DNA from: Hahella sp. KA22
Lineage (GTDB): Bacteria > Pseudomonadota > Gammaproteobacteria > Pseudomonadales > Oleiphilaceae
DNA length: 64,000 nt
Reading direction: 5' to 3'
NCBI RefSeq assembly: GCF_004135205.1
Contig: NZ_CP035490.1
Span: 4,011,644 to 4,075,643, forward strand
Below, in pieces: positions 42,512-50,837 of the stretch. Positions within the stretch are counted from its first letter, which is position 1. Each line of letters opens with the position of its first letter. Under the pieces are notes generated by a model. That model had not been told where the DNA came from. It saw only the letters and a list, made by a program, of their open reading frames with translations, and searched no databases. A program made the position numbers and the translations under genes.

Positions 42512-45500
42512 ACTGCGGCTCCGTTAATGATGAGATCCAGCTCCGTCTGTGAGAGCTGGCAAAAGGGAAAATCCGAGGGAAGCAGGACGGACGGCGCGCC
42601 AGAAATCGCGTCGCCCTCGCCCAGCAGTGCGTCGCGCCAGGCTGACAGTCCGGCGTTCAGTTGCGTCAGATACTGGATGGCGCGCGTCTCGCTGGCGCCA
42701 GGAACGCCTAGACGTAACTCCACGCTAACCGCGCCGGACTCGCGCTCGTCAAACACCAGCAGGTCGAAGTCGGCCACACTGCGTTCCTGCGGGTGACGGA
42801 AGCCCCCGGACAACGACGGCGTCAGCGTGAAGTGACGCCACTGCCCGCTCAGTCCCCGCCCAATGTCGTTGATACAGAGCAAAGGCCTGACCCGCTGGGT
42901 CTGCGCGCCCAGATGACGTAGCCAGTTCTGGCGTCCGTCGCAACAACGGGACTTGATCTCTCGCAACTGCGCCGACGCGCCTTGCGCAAGCGGATCAAGG
43001 CTCACCTGATGGAAGCCGGTGAACCAGCCCACCGCATTGGCCAGCGCGCCGTCCCATTCGTGGGGAACGTTCGCTTCCGAAAAAACGCGACCGTGATGTT
43101 CAAACAGCAGCGCGGGCTGCGCCGGCGTGGCGTTGTCTTCATCCAGCGCCGCCATCAGCGCGGCGGCGAGCAACTGGGTGCGCTCCGCCTTGAGCCGCCG
43201 CTCCATGTCCTGAATGTCCGCGCCCGACAGCGTCAGCGTCAACCTGACCGGCTCCGCCGTCGCCGCCGCATCCCCGCAGGGCGTCACCGGCGCTTCGCCG
43301 CCGTGATCGCGCAGCCATTTCCCCCACAGGAACGCGCCGGCCTCCACCTCTCCGCCGGCGATAGTCGCGTCGCCCAGGGCCTGATCCAGTTCATCCAGTA
43401 AATAAATCCAGGAATGCACGTCGCAAATCAGGTGATGGCACACCCAGATCAGATAGTTCTGGTTCGACGCAGGATCGCAAACGATTTCGTGAACGCTGGG
43501 CTGATGTTGCAGGCTGACTGCGCCCTGCAACTCACGCAACCGCGCCATGAGCGACTCCCCTGTCGCCAGTTCATGTACGGCCAGCGAGGTAGAGGCGGAC
43601 TCAAAGTGACACGCGCTAAGGTCGGCGTTGGTTCTCAGCGCAAAGATTTTATGGCGCGCCTGCACCGCCAGAACGGCGGCGTGAATGCGCTCCGGCGCCA
43701 GCGACGACGGCGCCGCCAGGGTCACCCCCTGTTGCAGGCGATCCGGATAGTGAAAGCCTTGCTCCCGCATCCAGCGCACGCTGGGCAGATGGGTGATCCA
43801 GTTCGCATCGACGTCCCCAATGGCGATGGCCTCGCCGGCATGCTGCGTCTGACCGTTGGCGCAGGCTTTCTCCAGCACGGCGCCCAGGGCGGACATGGAC
43901 AACAGCTCCCCTGCGCCGACGCGGACGCCCTGCTTCGCAAGCAGCGCCGCCAGGCGGATGGCTTTGATGGAGTCGCCCCCCAGCGCCAGGAACGACGCCT
44001 TCAGGTCCACGCCCTGGGGCCAGATCGGCGCGAAAAAGTCGTCATTCAACCACTCAGGCAGGGTATAGGTTTGTGCGGCGTCGGCGTCCTGAGCGCCAAT
44101 GCTGCGCGAGGGCGTCAGCGTCGCCGCCAGGGCGTTGTGAGCCGCCGCCGTCAGCGCCTTCATATCCACTTTGCCGTTGGCGTTGACCGGCCAGGGCGCC
44201 ACCGTGCAGTACAGGCCGGGGAGCCAGGCGTCGGGCAGTCTGTCCTGCAGGCGCGCCAGAAAATCCGGGTTGTCGTGAGGGATCGGTTCGCTGCTGCACA
44301 GCGCCACCAGCTCGCGGTTCTCACCTGCCCCGTCCGATGTATGCGAGGCGTTGGCGGCGGCAATTTTCAGCGCTTTTATCTTGCCCTGGCGATCCTCCGC
44401 GCCGAGGGCCGCCAGCGCGCTTTCCACTGCTTTTTCAATTTCCGTGGGATGAATGCGGTAACCACGCACTTTGAATTCTTCGTCGATGCGCCCGAGACAG
44501 TGCAGCTCCCCCTGGGCGTCCAGCACGCCCAGGTCGCCGGAGCGATACCAGCGATGTCCGTCCCGACGACTGCGCACGAATTTGGCGTCAGTCTGCATGG
44601 AGTTGTTGAGGTAACCCTCCGCCAGCACCGGGCCGCCTATCCATAACTCGCCCTGAAATCCTTGCGGCATGGGTTCGCCTCTGGCGTCGCGCACCGACAT
44701 CCGCGCAGCGCCAAGCGGCGCGCCAATGGGCGTGACGCCTGCGCTGTCTTCAGCGGCTACAGTCGAACTGTGACTTGTATGAATGCAGCAGCCCACCGTT
44801 GCTTCCGTAGGACCGTATTCATTCACCACGCAGCTAGCCGCCGGGAAAACACGTAACGCCTGACGCACCAGTCCCTCGGACAGGTTTTCGCCGCCGACTA
44901 CAAAGGTCAGCGGTTGGCACCGCGGAACGCTGTGCTCGGTGAGCAAAGACAAATGGGAGGGCGTGCATTTCACCCCGGACAGGCGCTCATCCGCCAGCAG
45001 CGTCCGCAGCAACTCGGGGTTATCGCGAATATCCTGTTCATGAGGCTGCATAAACCCGCCGGACAGGACAGGAACCAGAATGCTGGTCTGGGTGAGGTCG
45101 AATCCAAAGGAGGTGAACAGCGGGGTATTGAACGGTCGTTCCCCGGCGTACGCCTCAGTGGCCGCCACGGCGTAATGCGCCAGCGCCACAGGAGAGATCG
45201 CCACGCCTTTAGGCTCTCCCGTCGAGCCTGAGGTGTACAGGATATAAGCCGGTTTATCCTGGACTGCGTCCGTTAAGGCGTCCGGCGTCGGCGCCATTGT
45301 TGCGGACCAAACCGATGACTCTGGCGCCTGGTGACTCGACCATTCCAGCGGAACGGACATGTCCAGCAGCGCCAACGGCAGCTCCAGGCTTTCCGCCAGA
45401 CTCTGATCAGGCTCTACGTACAGGCACAGAGACGCCCCGGAATTTCGCGCGATAGTTAACAGCCTGGCCGCGGGCGTCGTGGGACAAACAGGAACCACGG

Positions 45501-47094
45501 TGATGTTATCGATCAGGCACGCCAGATACGCCAGCACCGTCGCCGGCGTGCGGCGCCCAAGGATCATGACGGGTCGGTCGTCGTCGGCGCGTTGCTGACG
45601 AAGTTGTTCACGTAGCGCGCGCATCCAGTCCCAGCCCTGGCGGTAATAAATGGGATCACTTTCAGGGCTGGCGCTAAACAGGATCTGGTTGGAGTAACGC
45701 TGAAAAGCATCTCTGATGCGCACGCCGATGGGCGCCGTGGACTCTGCGTCGGCGCCATCAACCCGCGGCGCGAAGGTCGTTTCTGTCTTATCTGCTTGAT
45801 GCATCGCCTCCGCGGCGGTCATCACGTCCGCAGCCGCTTCCATCGCGTAATCGACCACCGTCTGCATAAAAGCGAGGCATTGAGGCTCCGACCACTGGCG
45901 ACGAAAATCCGCTTCCAGCTTGATGCTTCCATCTTCGAAGCGATCATGAATATGCACGGTGGCGAACAGCGCTTCCACCGCCTGCAAATGGTCGATTTCC
46001 ACCTGGGCGCCAGAGACGGAAGGCTGAAACGCGCCGGTCTGATAGGACACGCCGAACGCAGGAATGACCCGTTTCCAGTCTTGTGAGGCGAAGTCGCCCC
46101 AGCGCGCGCCGGGGGCGTATCGGGAATGCGCCAGGGCTTTTTGCAGCCCCTTGCGCAGCACGCGATAGCAGTCCGCCACGGTCTCGCCCGCCGCGCGGGA
46201 TACCGGAACCAGCACCGGCGCCACGGCCATGGCGATGGCGCGTTTTTCGTCCTCGCTCCAGCGGTTCAGCATCGGCGCCTGCACCAGGACCCCGTCGCCG
46301 TCTTCCACCACCATCTGCGCATAGGCGACGGCGGCGAAAAACAGACGGAACACGGAACCGCCTCCAGCCCTGAACCGACTCAGCAACGCATTTTGATCAG
46401 CGCGTAAAGACAAGCGCACGCGCCGGCTGCGCGCCTCCCCGCCCCGGTAGTCGCCAATGGGCTGGCGGCCGCTTTGCTGAGCGGCGGGGGCGGATTCGCC
46501 GAACAGGCTGCGCCAGTATTGCGCGTCCCTGCTCCAGCGTGGAGACGCTTCGTACTCCTGTTCCCGCTCAGCCATGACGGAAAAAGCAGGGCTCCCGACC
46601 AGCCCACAGGCGTCGCCTTCCAGCGCCGCCGCCAGGCGTTCCATTAATAACGCCAGTGCGGCTCCGTCTGCAGCGGCGTGGTGGGCCTTCACAAACCAGC
46701 CGGATTGTTGGTCGCGATACTGGACGGCGAAGACGCGGATCGGCGTTCGCGACAGATCCTCTTCCAGCAGCAGCTGACGCTCGGCCCACTGGGAGAACGC
46801 CTGTTCCGGATCAGGATGCTGGCTGAAATCCACCTTTTGCACGTCCGCCCATGGCGCCTCATGACGCACGCCCCGCCACAGCGCGTCGGACGCATCGGCG
46901 ACAAAGCCAATGCGAAAGACATCCTCGGCCTGAATGACCGCTTCAGCCGCCTGCGCCAGACGCTCCAGCGCCAGACCGCCGTGCAGGCGCGCCACGCCGC
47001 CCAGATAAAACCGCCGCCCGGACAAATGAAAGGCTTCCATCTTGAAAACGGTCTGTTGTGACCGGGACAACTCAAATGTCAGCGTATTCATCAT
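42508..47094 (-). CDS. NRPS1: C(starter)-A(Asn)-PCP-E prodrug-loading module
   Basis: 1528 residues; the ATG follows directly on the TAA of the serine A-domain gene. C domain about 10-440 with HHAAADG; as the first module it is probably a starter C domain adding a fatty acyl group. A domain about 480-960 (YTSGSTGEPKG). The specificity residues read D-L-T-K-V-G-E-V-G-K, a standard asparagine code. PCP near 1040 (LALGGDSIKA). The last domain is an epimerase: HHLICDVHSW, LFEHHGR, VGWFTGF and the later NDIGR are E-domain motifs. Product: an N-acyl-D-asparaginyl thioester. The same C-A-PCP-E layout with Asn opens colibactin, xenocoumacin and zwittermicin assembly. Confidence 0.92.
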   Translation of the reverse strand: MMNTLTFELSRSQQTVFKMEAFHLSGRRFYLGGVARLHGGLALERLAQAAEAVIQAEDVFRIGFVADASDALWRGVRHEAPWADVQKVDFSQHPDPEQAFSQWAERQLLLEEDLSRTPIRVFAVQYRDQQSGWFVKAHHAAADGAALALLMERLAAALEGDACGLVGSPAFSVMAEREQEYEASPRWSRDAQYWRSLFGESAPAAQQSGRQPIGDYRGGEARSRRVRLSLRADQNALLSRFRAGGGSVFRLFFAAVAYAQMVVEDGDGVLVQAPMLNRWSEDEKRAIAMAVAPVLVPVSRAAGETVADCYRVLRKGLQKALAHSRYAPGARWGDFASQDWKRVIPAFGVSYQTGAFQPSVSGAQVEIDHLQAVEALFATVHIHDRFEDGSIKLEADFRRQWSEPQCLAFMQTVVDYAMEAAADVMTAAEAMHQADKTETTFAPRVDGADAESTAPIGVRIRDAFQRYSNQILFSASPESDPIYYRQGWDWMRALREQLRQQRADDDRPVMILGRRTPATVLAYLACLIDNITVVPVCPTTPAARLLTIARNSGASLCLYVEPDQSLAESLELPLALLDMSVPLEWSSHQAPESSVWSATMAPTPDALTDAVQDKPAYILYTSGSTGEPKGVAISPVALAHYAVAATEAYAGERPFNTPLFTSFGFDLTQTSILVPVLSGGFMQPHEQDIRDNPELLRTLLADERLSGVKCTPSHLSLLTEHSVPRCQPLTFVVGGENLSEGLVRQALRVFPAASCVVNEYGPTEATVGCCIHTSHSSTVAAEDSAGVTPIGAPLGAARMSVRDARGEPMPQGFQGELWIGGPVLAEGYLNNSMQTDAKFVRSRRDGHRWYRSGDLGVLDAQGELHCLGRIDEEFKVRGYRIHPTEIEKAVESALAALGAEDRQGKIKALKIAAANASHTSDGAGENRELVALCSSEPIPHDNPDFLARLQDRLPDAWLPGLYCTVAPWPVNANGKVDMKALTAAAHNALAATLTPSRSIGAQDADAAQTYTLPEWLNDDFFAPIWPQGVDLKASFLALGGDSIKAIRLAALLAKQGVRVGAGELLSMSALGAVLEKACANGQTQHAGEAIAIGDVDANWITHLPSVRWMREQGFHYPDRLQQGVTLAAPSSLAPERIHAAVLAVQARHKIFALRTNADLSACHFESASTSLAVHELATGESLMARLRELQGAVSLQHQPSVHEIVCDPASNQNYLIWVCHHLICDVHSWIYLLDELDQALGDATIAGGEVEAGAFLWGKWLRDHGGEAPVTPCGDAAATAEPVRLTLTLSGADIQDMERRLKAERTQLLAAALMAALDEDNATPAQPALLFEHHGRVFSEANVPHEWDGALANAVGWFTGFHQVSLDPLAQGASAQLREIKSRCCDGRQNWLRHLGAQTQRVRPLLCINDIGRGLSGQWRHFTLTPSLSGGFRHPQERSVADFDLLVFDERESGAVSVELRLGVPGASETRAIQYLTQLNAGLSAWRDALLGEGDAISGAPSVLLPSDFPFCQLSQTELDLIINGAAV

Positions 47095-48690
47095 TTACGC
47101 TACCGCCTCCGCGAAGAAGTGCTCACGCAGAGTCTCCGCAATCGCCTTGCGGTTGAGCTTGCCGGAGCTGGACCGGGGCAATTTACCGGTTTGCCAGAAT
47201 CGGGTCGGCAACATGTAAGCGGGCATCTGCGCAGCGAGAAACTGACGCATTTCCTGTGTCTCTAGCATGTCGCCGCTCGCCGCGATGGCGGCTATCAGCC
47301 ATTGTTCGCCCTCTTCGTCCTCCACCACGCAGACCACGGCTTCGTTAATCGCCGGATGACTGAGCAGGTGATGCTCTATTTCGCCCAGCTCGATACGCAG
47401 CCCGCGCAATTTCACCTGGGTGTCCTTACGGCCCTGACAGAAAAACAGGTCGCCATCTTCACGCCATCCCAGGTCGCCGGTCAGGTAAATGCGCTGTTGC
47501 AGTTGCGGATGCATGACAAACGCCTTCTCCGTCAGGTCCCGACGCTGGTAATAACCTTCAGCCAGACAGAGTCCGCCGATAGCGATCTCCCCGTGCTCCG
47601 CCTCGCCCTTCAACGCCAGCGTGTCCGGGTCGACGATATATAACTCGCACCCGGTCAGCGGTCGTCCGATCGGCACCGCCTGCGGCGCGGGCGCGTCACA
47701 ATCGTAATAGCTCACGTCAATGGCGGCTTCCGTGGGGCCATACAAGTTAGTCAGCAGACAGCGGGAGCCGAACTGCGTCTGAAACTGGGCGACCAGACTG
47801 GCCTGTAGCGATTCGCCGCTGACATAAACGTTGCGCAGGGCGGTCTCCGCAGGCTGCAACTCTTGCAGTACCGGCTTGAGCAGACTGGGGACAAAGTGCG
47901 CCACGGTGATGTTTTCACTTTGCAGCGCCGCCACGATGCCTCGGGGAAATGACTCCAGACCTGGGCGCAGCAAATAGTGGCTGGCGCCGTTCAACGCAGG
48001 CAGAAAAAGCTCCCACAGAGATACGTCAAAGGTCAGCGCGGTGCGTTGCAGAATGATGTCCGACGCTGTCATCGCACTGTGTTGTTGGTGCCACTGCAGT
48101 CGGTTGATAAAGGCGCCGTGATTGACCAGCACGCCTTTGGGGGTTCCCGTAGTGCCTGACGTAAAGATCAGGTAAGCCGGGTCCGTCGCCTGCAATCGCG
48201 GCGCGTTCCGCATCGCGTCTATTTCAGGTTTGGATACATAGATATCCTCCAGCCGCTCCGCCAGAATCAGCGCCAGATCCGGTCCCGCCTGGGAAATCTG
48301 GCCAGCCTGGGCGGCGCTGCAAAACGCAACGCGACACTGCGCCGTCTGCAGCATGGAAGCCATGCGCGCAACGGGCGTTTTCGCATCCAGAGGGAAATAC
48401 ACGCCGCCTGCAAGCATCACGGCGTAGGCCGCCACCACAAACGCCGGACTTCGCTCCAGGCCAATGGCGACGCATTCACCCTGGCGCAGGTCACGCTCAT
48501 CAATCAGATATTGAGCCAGTAGCAGCGCGCGCTCATGCAGTTCGCACCAGGATAAAGTCTCCCCCTTGCCCCAGCGTATCGCCGGGTTGGGGTTGTCTCG
48601 CGCCGTGTCCTCGAAAAAATCAGTAATAAGTCGACCAGTGTCCATAGAGCCGGAGTCCTTTGATTGCTGGCTGAGTCGCTCCTGAGCCAT
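47095..48690 (-). CDS. Stand-alone serine adenylation enzyme
   Basis: 531 residues, a single complete adenylation domain with no carrier or condensation domain. Core motifs: YLIFTSGTTGTPKG, NLYGPTEAA, YLTGDLGW, and the lysine in SSSGKLNRK. The specificity residues read D-V-W-H-Y-S-L-I-D-K, a serine code. A free Ser-activating A domain beside a discrete ACP is the first step of aminomalonyl-ACP synthesis (ZmaJ in zwittermicin). Start: I keep the first ATG at 48690, but the methionine 16 codons in (48645) has AAAGGA upstream and may be the true start. It sits 109 bases after the dehydrogenase gene and directly before NRPS1. Confidence 0.9.
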   Translation of the reverse strand: MAQERLSQQSKDSGSMDTGRLITDFFEDTARDNPNPAIRWGKGETLSWCELHERALLLAQYLIDERDLRQGECVAIGLERSPAFVVAAYAVMLAGGVYFPLDAKTPVARMASMLQTAQCRVAFCSAAQAGQISQAGPDLALILAERLEDIYVSKPEIDAMRNAPRLQATDPAYLIFTSGTTGTPKGVLVNHGAFINRLQWHQQHSAMTASDIILQRTALTFDVSLWELFLPALNGASHYLLRPGLESFPRGIVAALQSENITVAHFVPSLLKPVLQELQPAETALRNVYVSGESLQASLVAQFQTQFGSRCLLTNLYGPTEAAIDVSYYDCDAPAPQAVPIGRPLTGCELYIVDPDTLALKGEAEHGEIAIGGLCLAEGYYQRRDLTEKAFVMHPQLQQRIYLTGDLGWREDGDLFFCQGRKDTQVKLRGLRIELGEIEHHLLSHPAINEAVVCVVEDEEGEQWLIAAIAASGDMLETQEMRQFLAAQMPAYMLPTRFWQTGKLPRSSSGKLNRKAIAETLREHFFAEAVA

Positions 48691-48799
48691 AGCGCGCCCG
48701 GGGTTACAGACGAACCCGGGGCGACAGGCATCCGTCAGCCGAGACCTTGGGTCTCAAGCCTGGAGGATAGAAATGGTGAGAAGCGGATTATGAAATAGT

Positions 48800-49951
48800 C
48801 TATACAGCGCTATAGCTGTATCGATTACATACTTCCTTGCCGATCAGCATTTTTTGAAGTTCATTGCTGCCTTCGACAACCTGCAAAATTTTCGCATCCC
48901 GATAGAGACGGCTGACGCCGTTGCTCTCGTCGCAGCCATGGCCGCCGTGAATCTGGACGGCTTTGGCCGCCGCCGTACCGGCTTCATGTGATGCAAAAAG
49001 CTTGGCCTGAAGAATCTGCTCCAGGGCGTCTTCGTCCCGGGATTCCTTGGCTTTTGTCGCTGACAGGCAAATGAGTTGGGAGGCAAGCAGACTACTGGAC
49101 ATTTCCGCCAGGTAGCCGCGAATGATGCCTTGGTCCGCAAGCAGCGCACCAAAGGTGGAACGGGCGTTGGCTCTGCGCGCGGAGGCCGCCAGCGCCGCTT
49201 GTTGAACGCCCAGCGCCGCCCAGGCCACGCTGATGCGGCCGTAGTCCAGAGCGCTATTGGAGATGAGGTTCTGGCCGAAACCGGGTTTCCCGATGATGTG
49301 AGACTTGGGAATCCGCACGTCGACAAAGTCGAGCACCGCCAGATAGGCGCTCTTGAAGCCAAGCATGTTTTTCTTGGCGGTGATGGTGAATCCTGGCGTT
49401 TCTTTGGGAATCAGAACAGCGGTGTCCAGCCCCTGGTATTTACCGAACACCAGAAACAGATCCGCGATCTGGGCGAACGTGATCCAGGTCTTTTGTCCGT
49501 TGACCAGCAAGGCGTCGCCATCGTCGACAAACTGCGTCGACAGATTCTTGGAGTCGCCTCCGGCGCCGACCTCGGTTTGCGCAAACGCGCCGATGATCTC
49601 GCCTTTCACCAACGGCGTCAGATACTGTTGCTTTTGCTCCGGCGTTCCCCAGTCCTCAATGGTTTTCAACACCATTGAGTGGACGTTCAGCAAGCCCGTC
49701 AATGAGCCGCTTCCCGCCCCGATCGCCATGTTCAGAAGCCCGAAAGTGGTGGCGTCGAAACCAAGTCCGCCGCTTTCCTCTTTCGCCAGGCCGCCCAGCC
49801 AGCCGTTAGTGGCGAGTTTTTTCACTACCGAGGCGGGAGTCGCCTCTTGCAGGTCCCACTCATCGGCATAAGGCGCGACTTCATCGGCGGAGAACTGTTC
49901 GAAGGCGTGCAGCCACTGGTTTTGAGAAGGCGATAGAAAACGGTTAAGCAT
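48800..49951 (-). CDS. Acyl-CoA dehydrogenase-like enzyme (seryl/aminomalonyl-ACP oxidation)
   Basis: 383 residues of the acyl-CoA dehydrogenase family: FAQTEVGAGGD (flavin-contact region), GQKTWITFAQ, the C-terminal helix bundle, and VVEGSNELQKM where the glutamate is the usual catalytic base. In FkbI- and ZmaI-type proteins this fold acts on carrier-bound C3 units rather than CoA esters. Together with the 3-hydroxyacyl-CoA dehydrogenase homologue it would oxidise seryl-ACP to aminomalonyl-ACP. The start overlaps the ACP stop by eight bases, so both are made together, strongly supporting joint function. FAD is the expected cofactor. Confidence 0.88.
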   Translation of the reverse strand: MLNRFLSPSQNQWLHAFEQFSADEVAPYADEWDLQEATPASVVKKLATNGWLGGLAKEESGGLGFDATTFGLLNMAIGAGSGSLTGLLNVHSMVLKTIEDWGTPEQKQQYLTPLVKGEIIGAFAQTEVGAGGDSKNLSTQFVDDGDALLVNGQKTWITFAQIADLFLVFGKYQGLDTAVLIPKETPGFTITAKKNMLGFKSAYLAVLDFVDVRIPKSHIIGKPGFGQNLISNSALDYGRISVAWAALGVQQAALAASARRANARSTFGALLADQGIIRGYLAEMSSSLLASQLICLSATKAKESRDEDALEQILQAKLFASHEAGTAAAKAVQIHGGHGCDESNGVSRLYRDAKILQVVEGSNELQKMLIGKEVCNRYSYSAV

Positions 49952-50195
49952 TTACCACCGCCTTTCTCTCCAAGAAATGACAGACAGCCTGAATACTACA
50001 AAAGTTGGCGTTATCAAGGTCGTCTATTTCAACCTTGATTCTGAAGTTTTTTTCGAGAAAGGAGATTAATTGGATAGCGGCCAGGGAGTTAACCAGACCT
50101 GTTTCGAAGATGTCGACTGAGTCGTCCAAATCCTGTTTTCCAGCGAGTTTACTCAGGTATTCAGACACTAATTTTTTACGCGCAGATACGTCCAT
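49944..50195 (-). CDS. Discrete acyl carrier protein
   Basis: 83 residues, a small carrier protein with the attachment serine at position 37 in DIFETGLVNSLAAIQLI. That sequence follows the FkbJ/ZmaH pattern (phenylalanine and G-V-N-S-L) rather than the DSL of fatty-acid ACP. It is the first gene of the cluster operon, with AAAGGAAAGT upstream of its ATG and a candidate promoter at 50317-50346. It should carry the seryl unit charged by the stand-alone A domain while the two dehydrogenases oxidise it. A phosphopantetheinyl transferase is not in the window and must come from elsewhere. Confidence 0.9.
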   Translation of the reverse strand: MDVSARKKLVSEYLSKLAGKQDLDDSVDIFETGLVNSLAAIQLISFLEKNFRIKVEIDDLDNANFCSIQAVCHFLERKAVVNA

Positions 50196-50690
50196 TACTA
50201 CTTTCCTTTGCGAGCTTAAATTCCATTAGTCTTTCCATTGATAAATCGATTCGGCTTTTTATGAAAAGGCTTTCTTTTTCAAGCCCCATCTTGGGGCGCC
50301 GAACCAATCTGCAGCAATCATATATCAACCCTATCGATAGGCGCAATCTCCCACATCACTGATTTTATTTAAAAAAATTAATGCTTTGCGATGAATTCAA
50401 AAACCTTCGTTATCCCTTGCAATACGCGCAAACTGATCGATTTCACATGACCGGTAACGACGAAATCGCTCTTTTTCATTTAAGGAATATCAGAAGGTAT
50501 GCATCTTTCCCGAATAATTTGGGACAAAGTTGGGACTCCGCATATAGCAACCTCCTGGCAATGAAAACGCGCCTCAAAACGCGCCTGTTAAATCATCTGC
50601 CTAAACATCAATGAAGACTAGGTCAACTTACCTTACCGAAAGGTTATGATGCGCTTCGGATTCCCTCCCTGCCCCAACGCTTTAGTTTAA
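50196..50690. other. AT-rich leader region upstream of the NRPS/PKS operon
   Basis: About 495 bases between the first cluster gene and the inverted repeat. Apart from the candidate promoter and hairpin above, it has long A/T runs near 50366-50380 that might be a UP element or upstream binding region. The ORF at 50381-50614 on the plus strand has no family features and is rejected. Confidence 0.5.
50317..50346 (-). promoter_or_regulatory. Candidate cluster promoter with palindromic operator
   Basis: On the minus strand, TTGCGC (50346-50341) and TATGAT (50322-50317) are 18 bases apart, a plausible sigma-70 promoter about 120 bases before the ACP gene. The spacer holds a perfect 12-base palindrome, CCTATCGATAGG (50330-50341), which could bind a repressor. 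A small GCCCC/GGGGC hairpin (50283-50297) lies in the leader. Read by eye only. Confidence 0.45.
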
Positions 50691-50837
50691 GATATTAACA
50701 TGGCAATGATATTGGCATGTTAATCATCAGGCGCATGGACGCGCCTGCGCGGCGTTAAGCCGCGGGAGACAGGGCCTGACATGTGCAGGCCCTGTCGTTG
50801 CAGACAAATAGAAGGAAGCTATTTGTCTGCCTGATTA
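50691..50837 (-). repeat. 145-bp hairpin-rich repeat, right copy of inverted pair
   Basis: The reverse complement matches 7159-7303 almost base for base. On the minus strand it begins inside the last codons and stop of the ATP-grasp gene (AATCAGGCAGACAAATAG) and then gives the CAGACAAATAG/CTATTTGTCTG and GACAGGGCCTG/CAGGCCCTGTC hairpins. It may therefore end the ATP-grasp transcript and insulate the cluster promoter. Confidence 0.85.

Noticed and set aside
6260-50195. Hydroxymalonyl- or methoxymalonyl-ACP pathway instead of aminomalonyl
   Set aside because: No FkbH-type glyceryl-loading protein or O-methyltransferase is seen, while a free A domain with a serine code is present.
50381-50614. 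77-residue plus-strand ORF upstream of the cluster
   Set aside because: No ribosome site or family resemblance; lies in the probable regulatory region.
7159-50837. The cluster as a composite transposon
   Set aside because: The bracketing repeats contain no transposase and no visible target-site duplication; they look like hairpin repeats.
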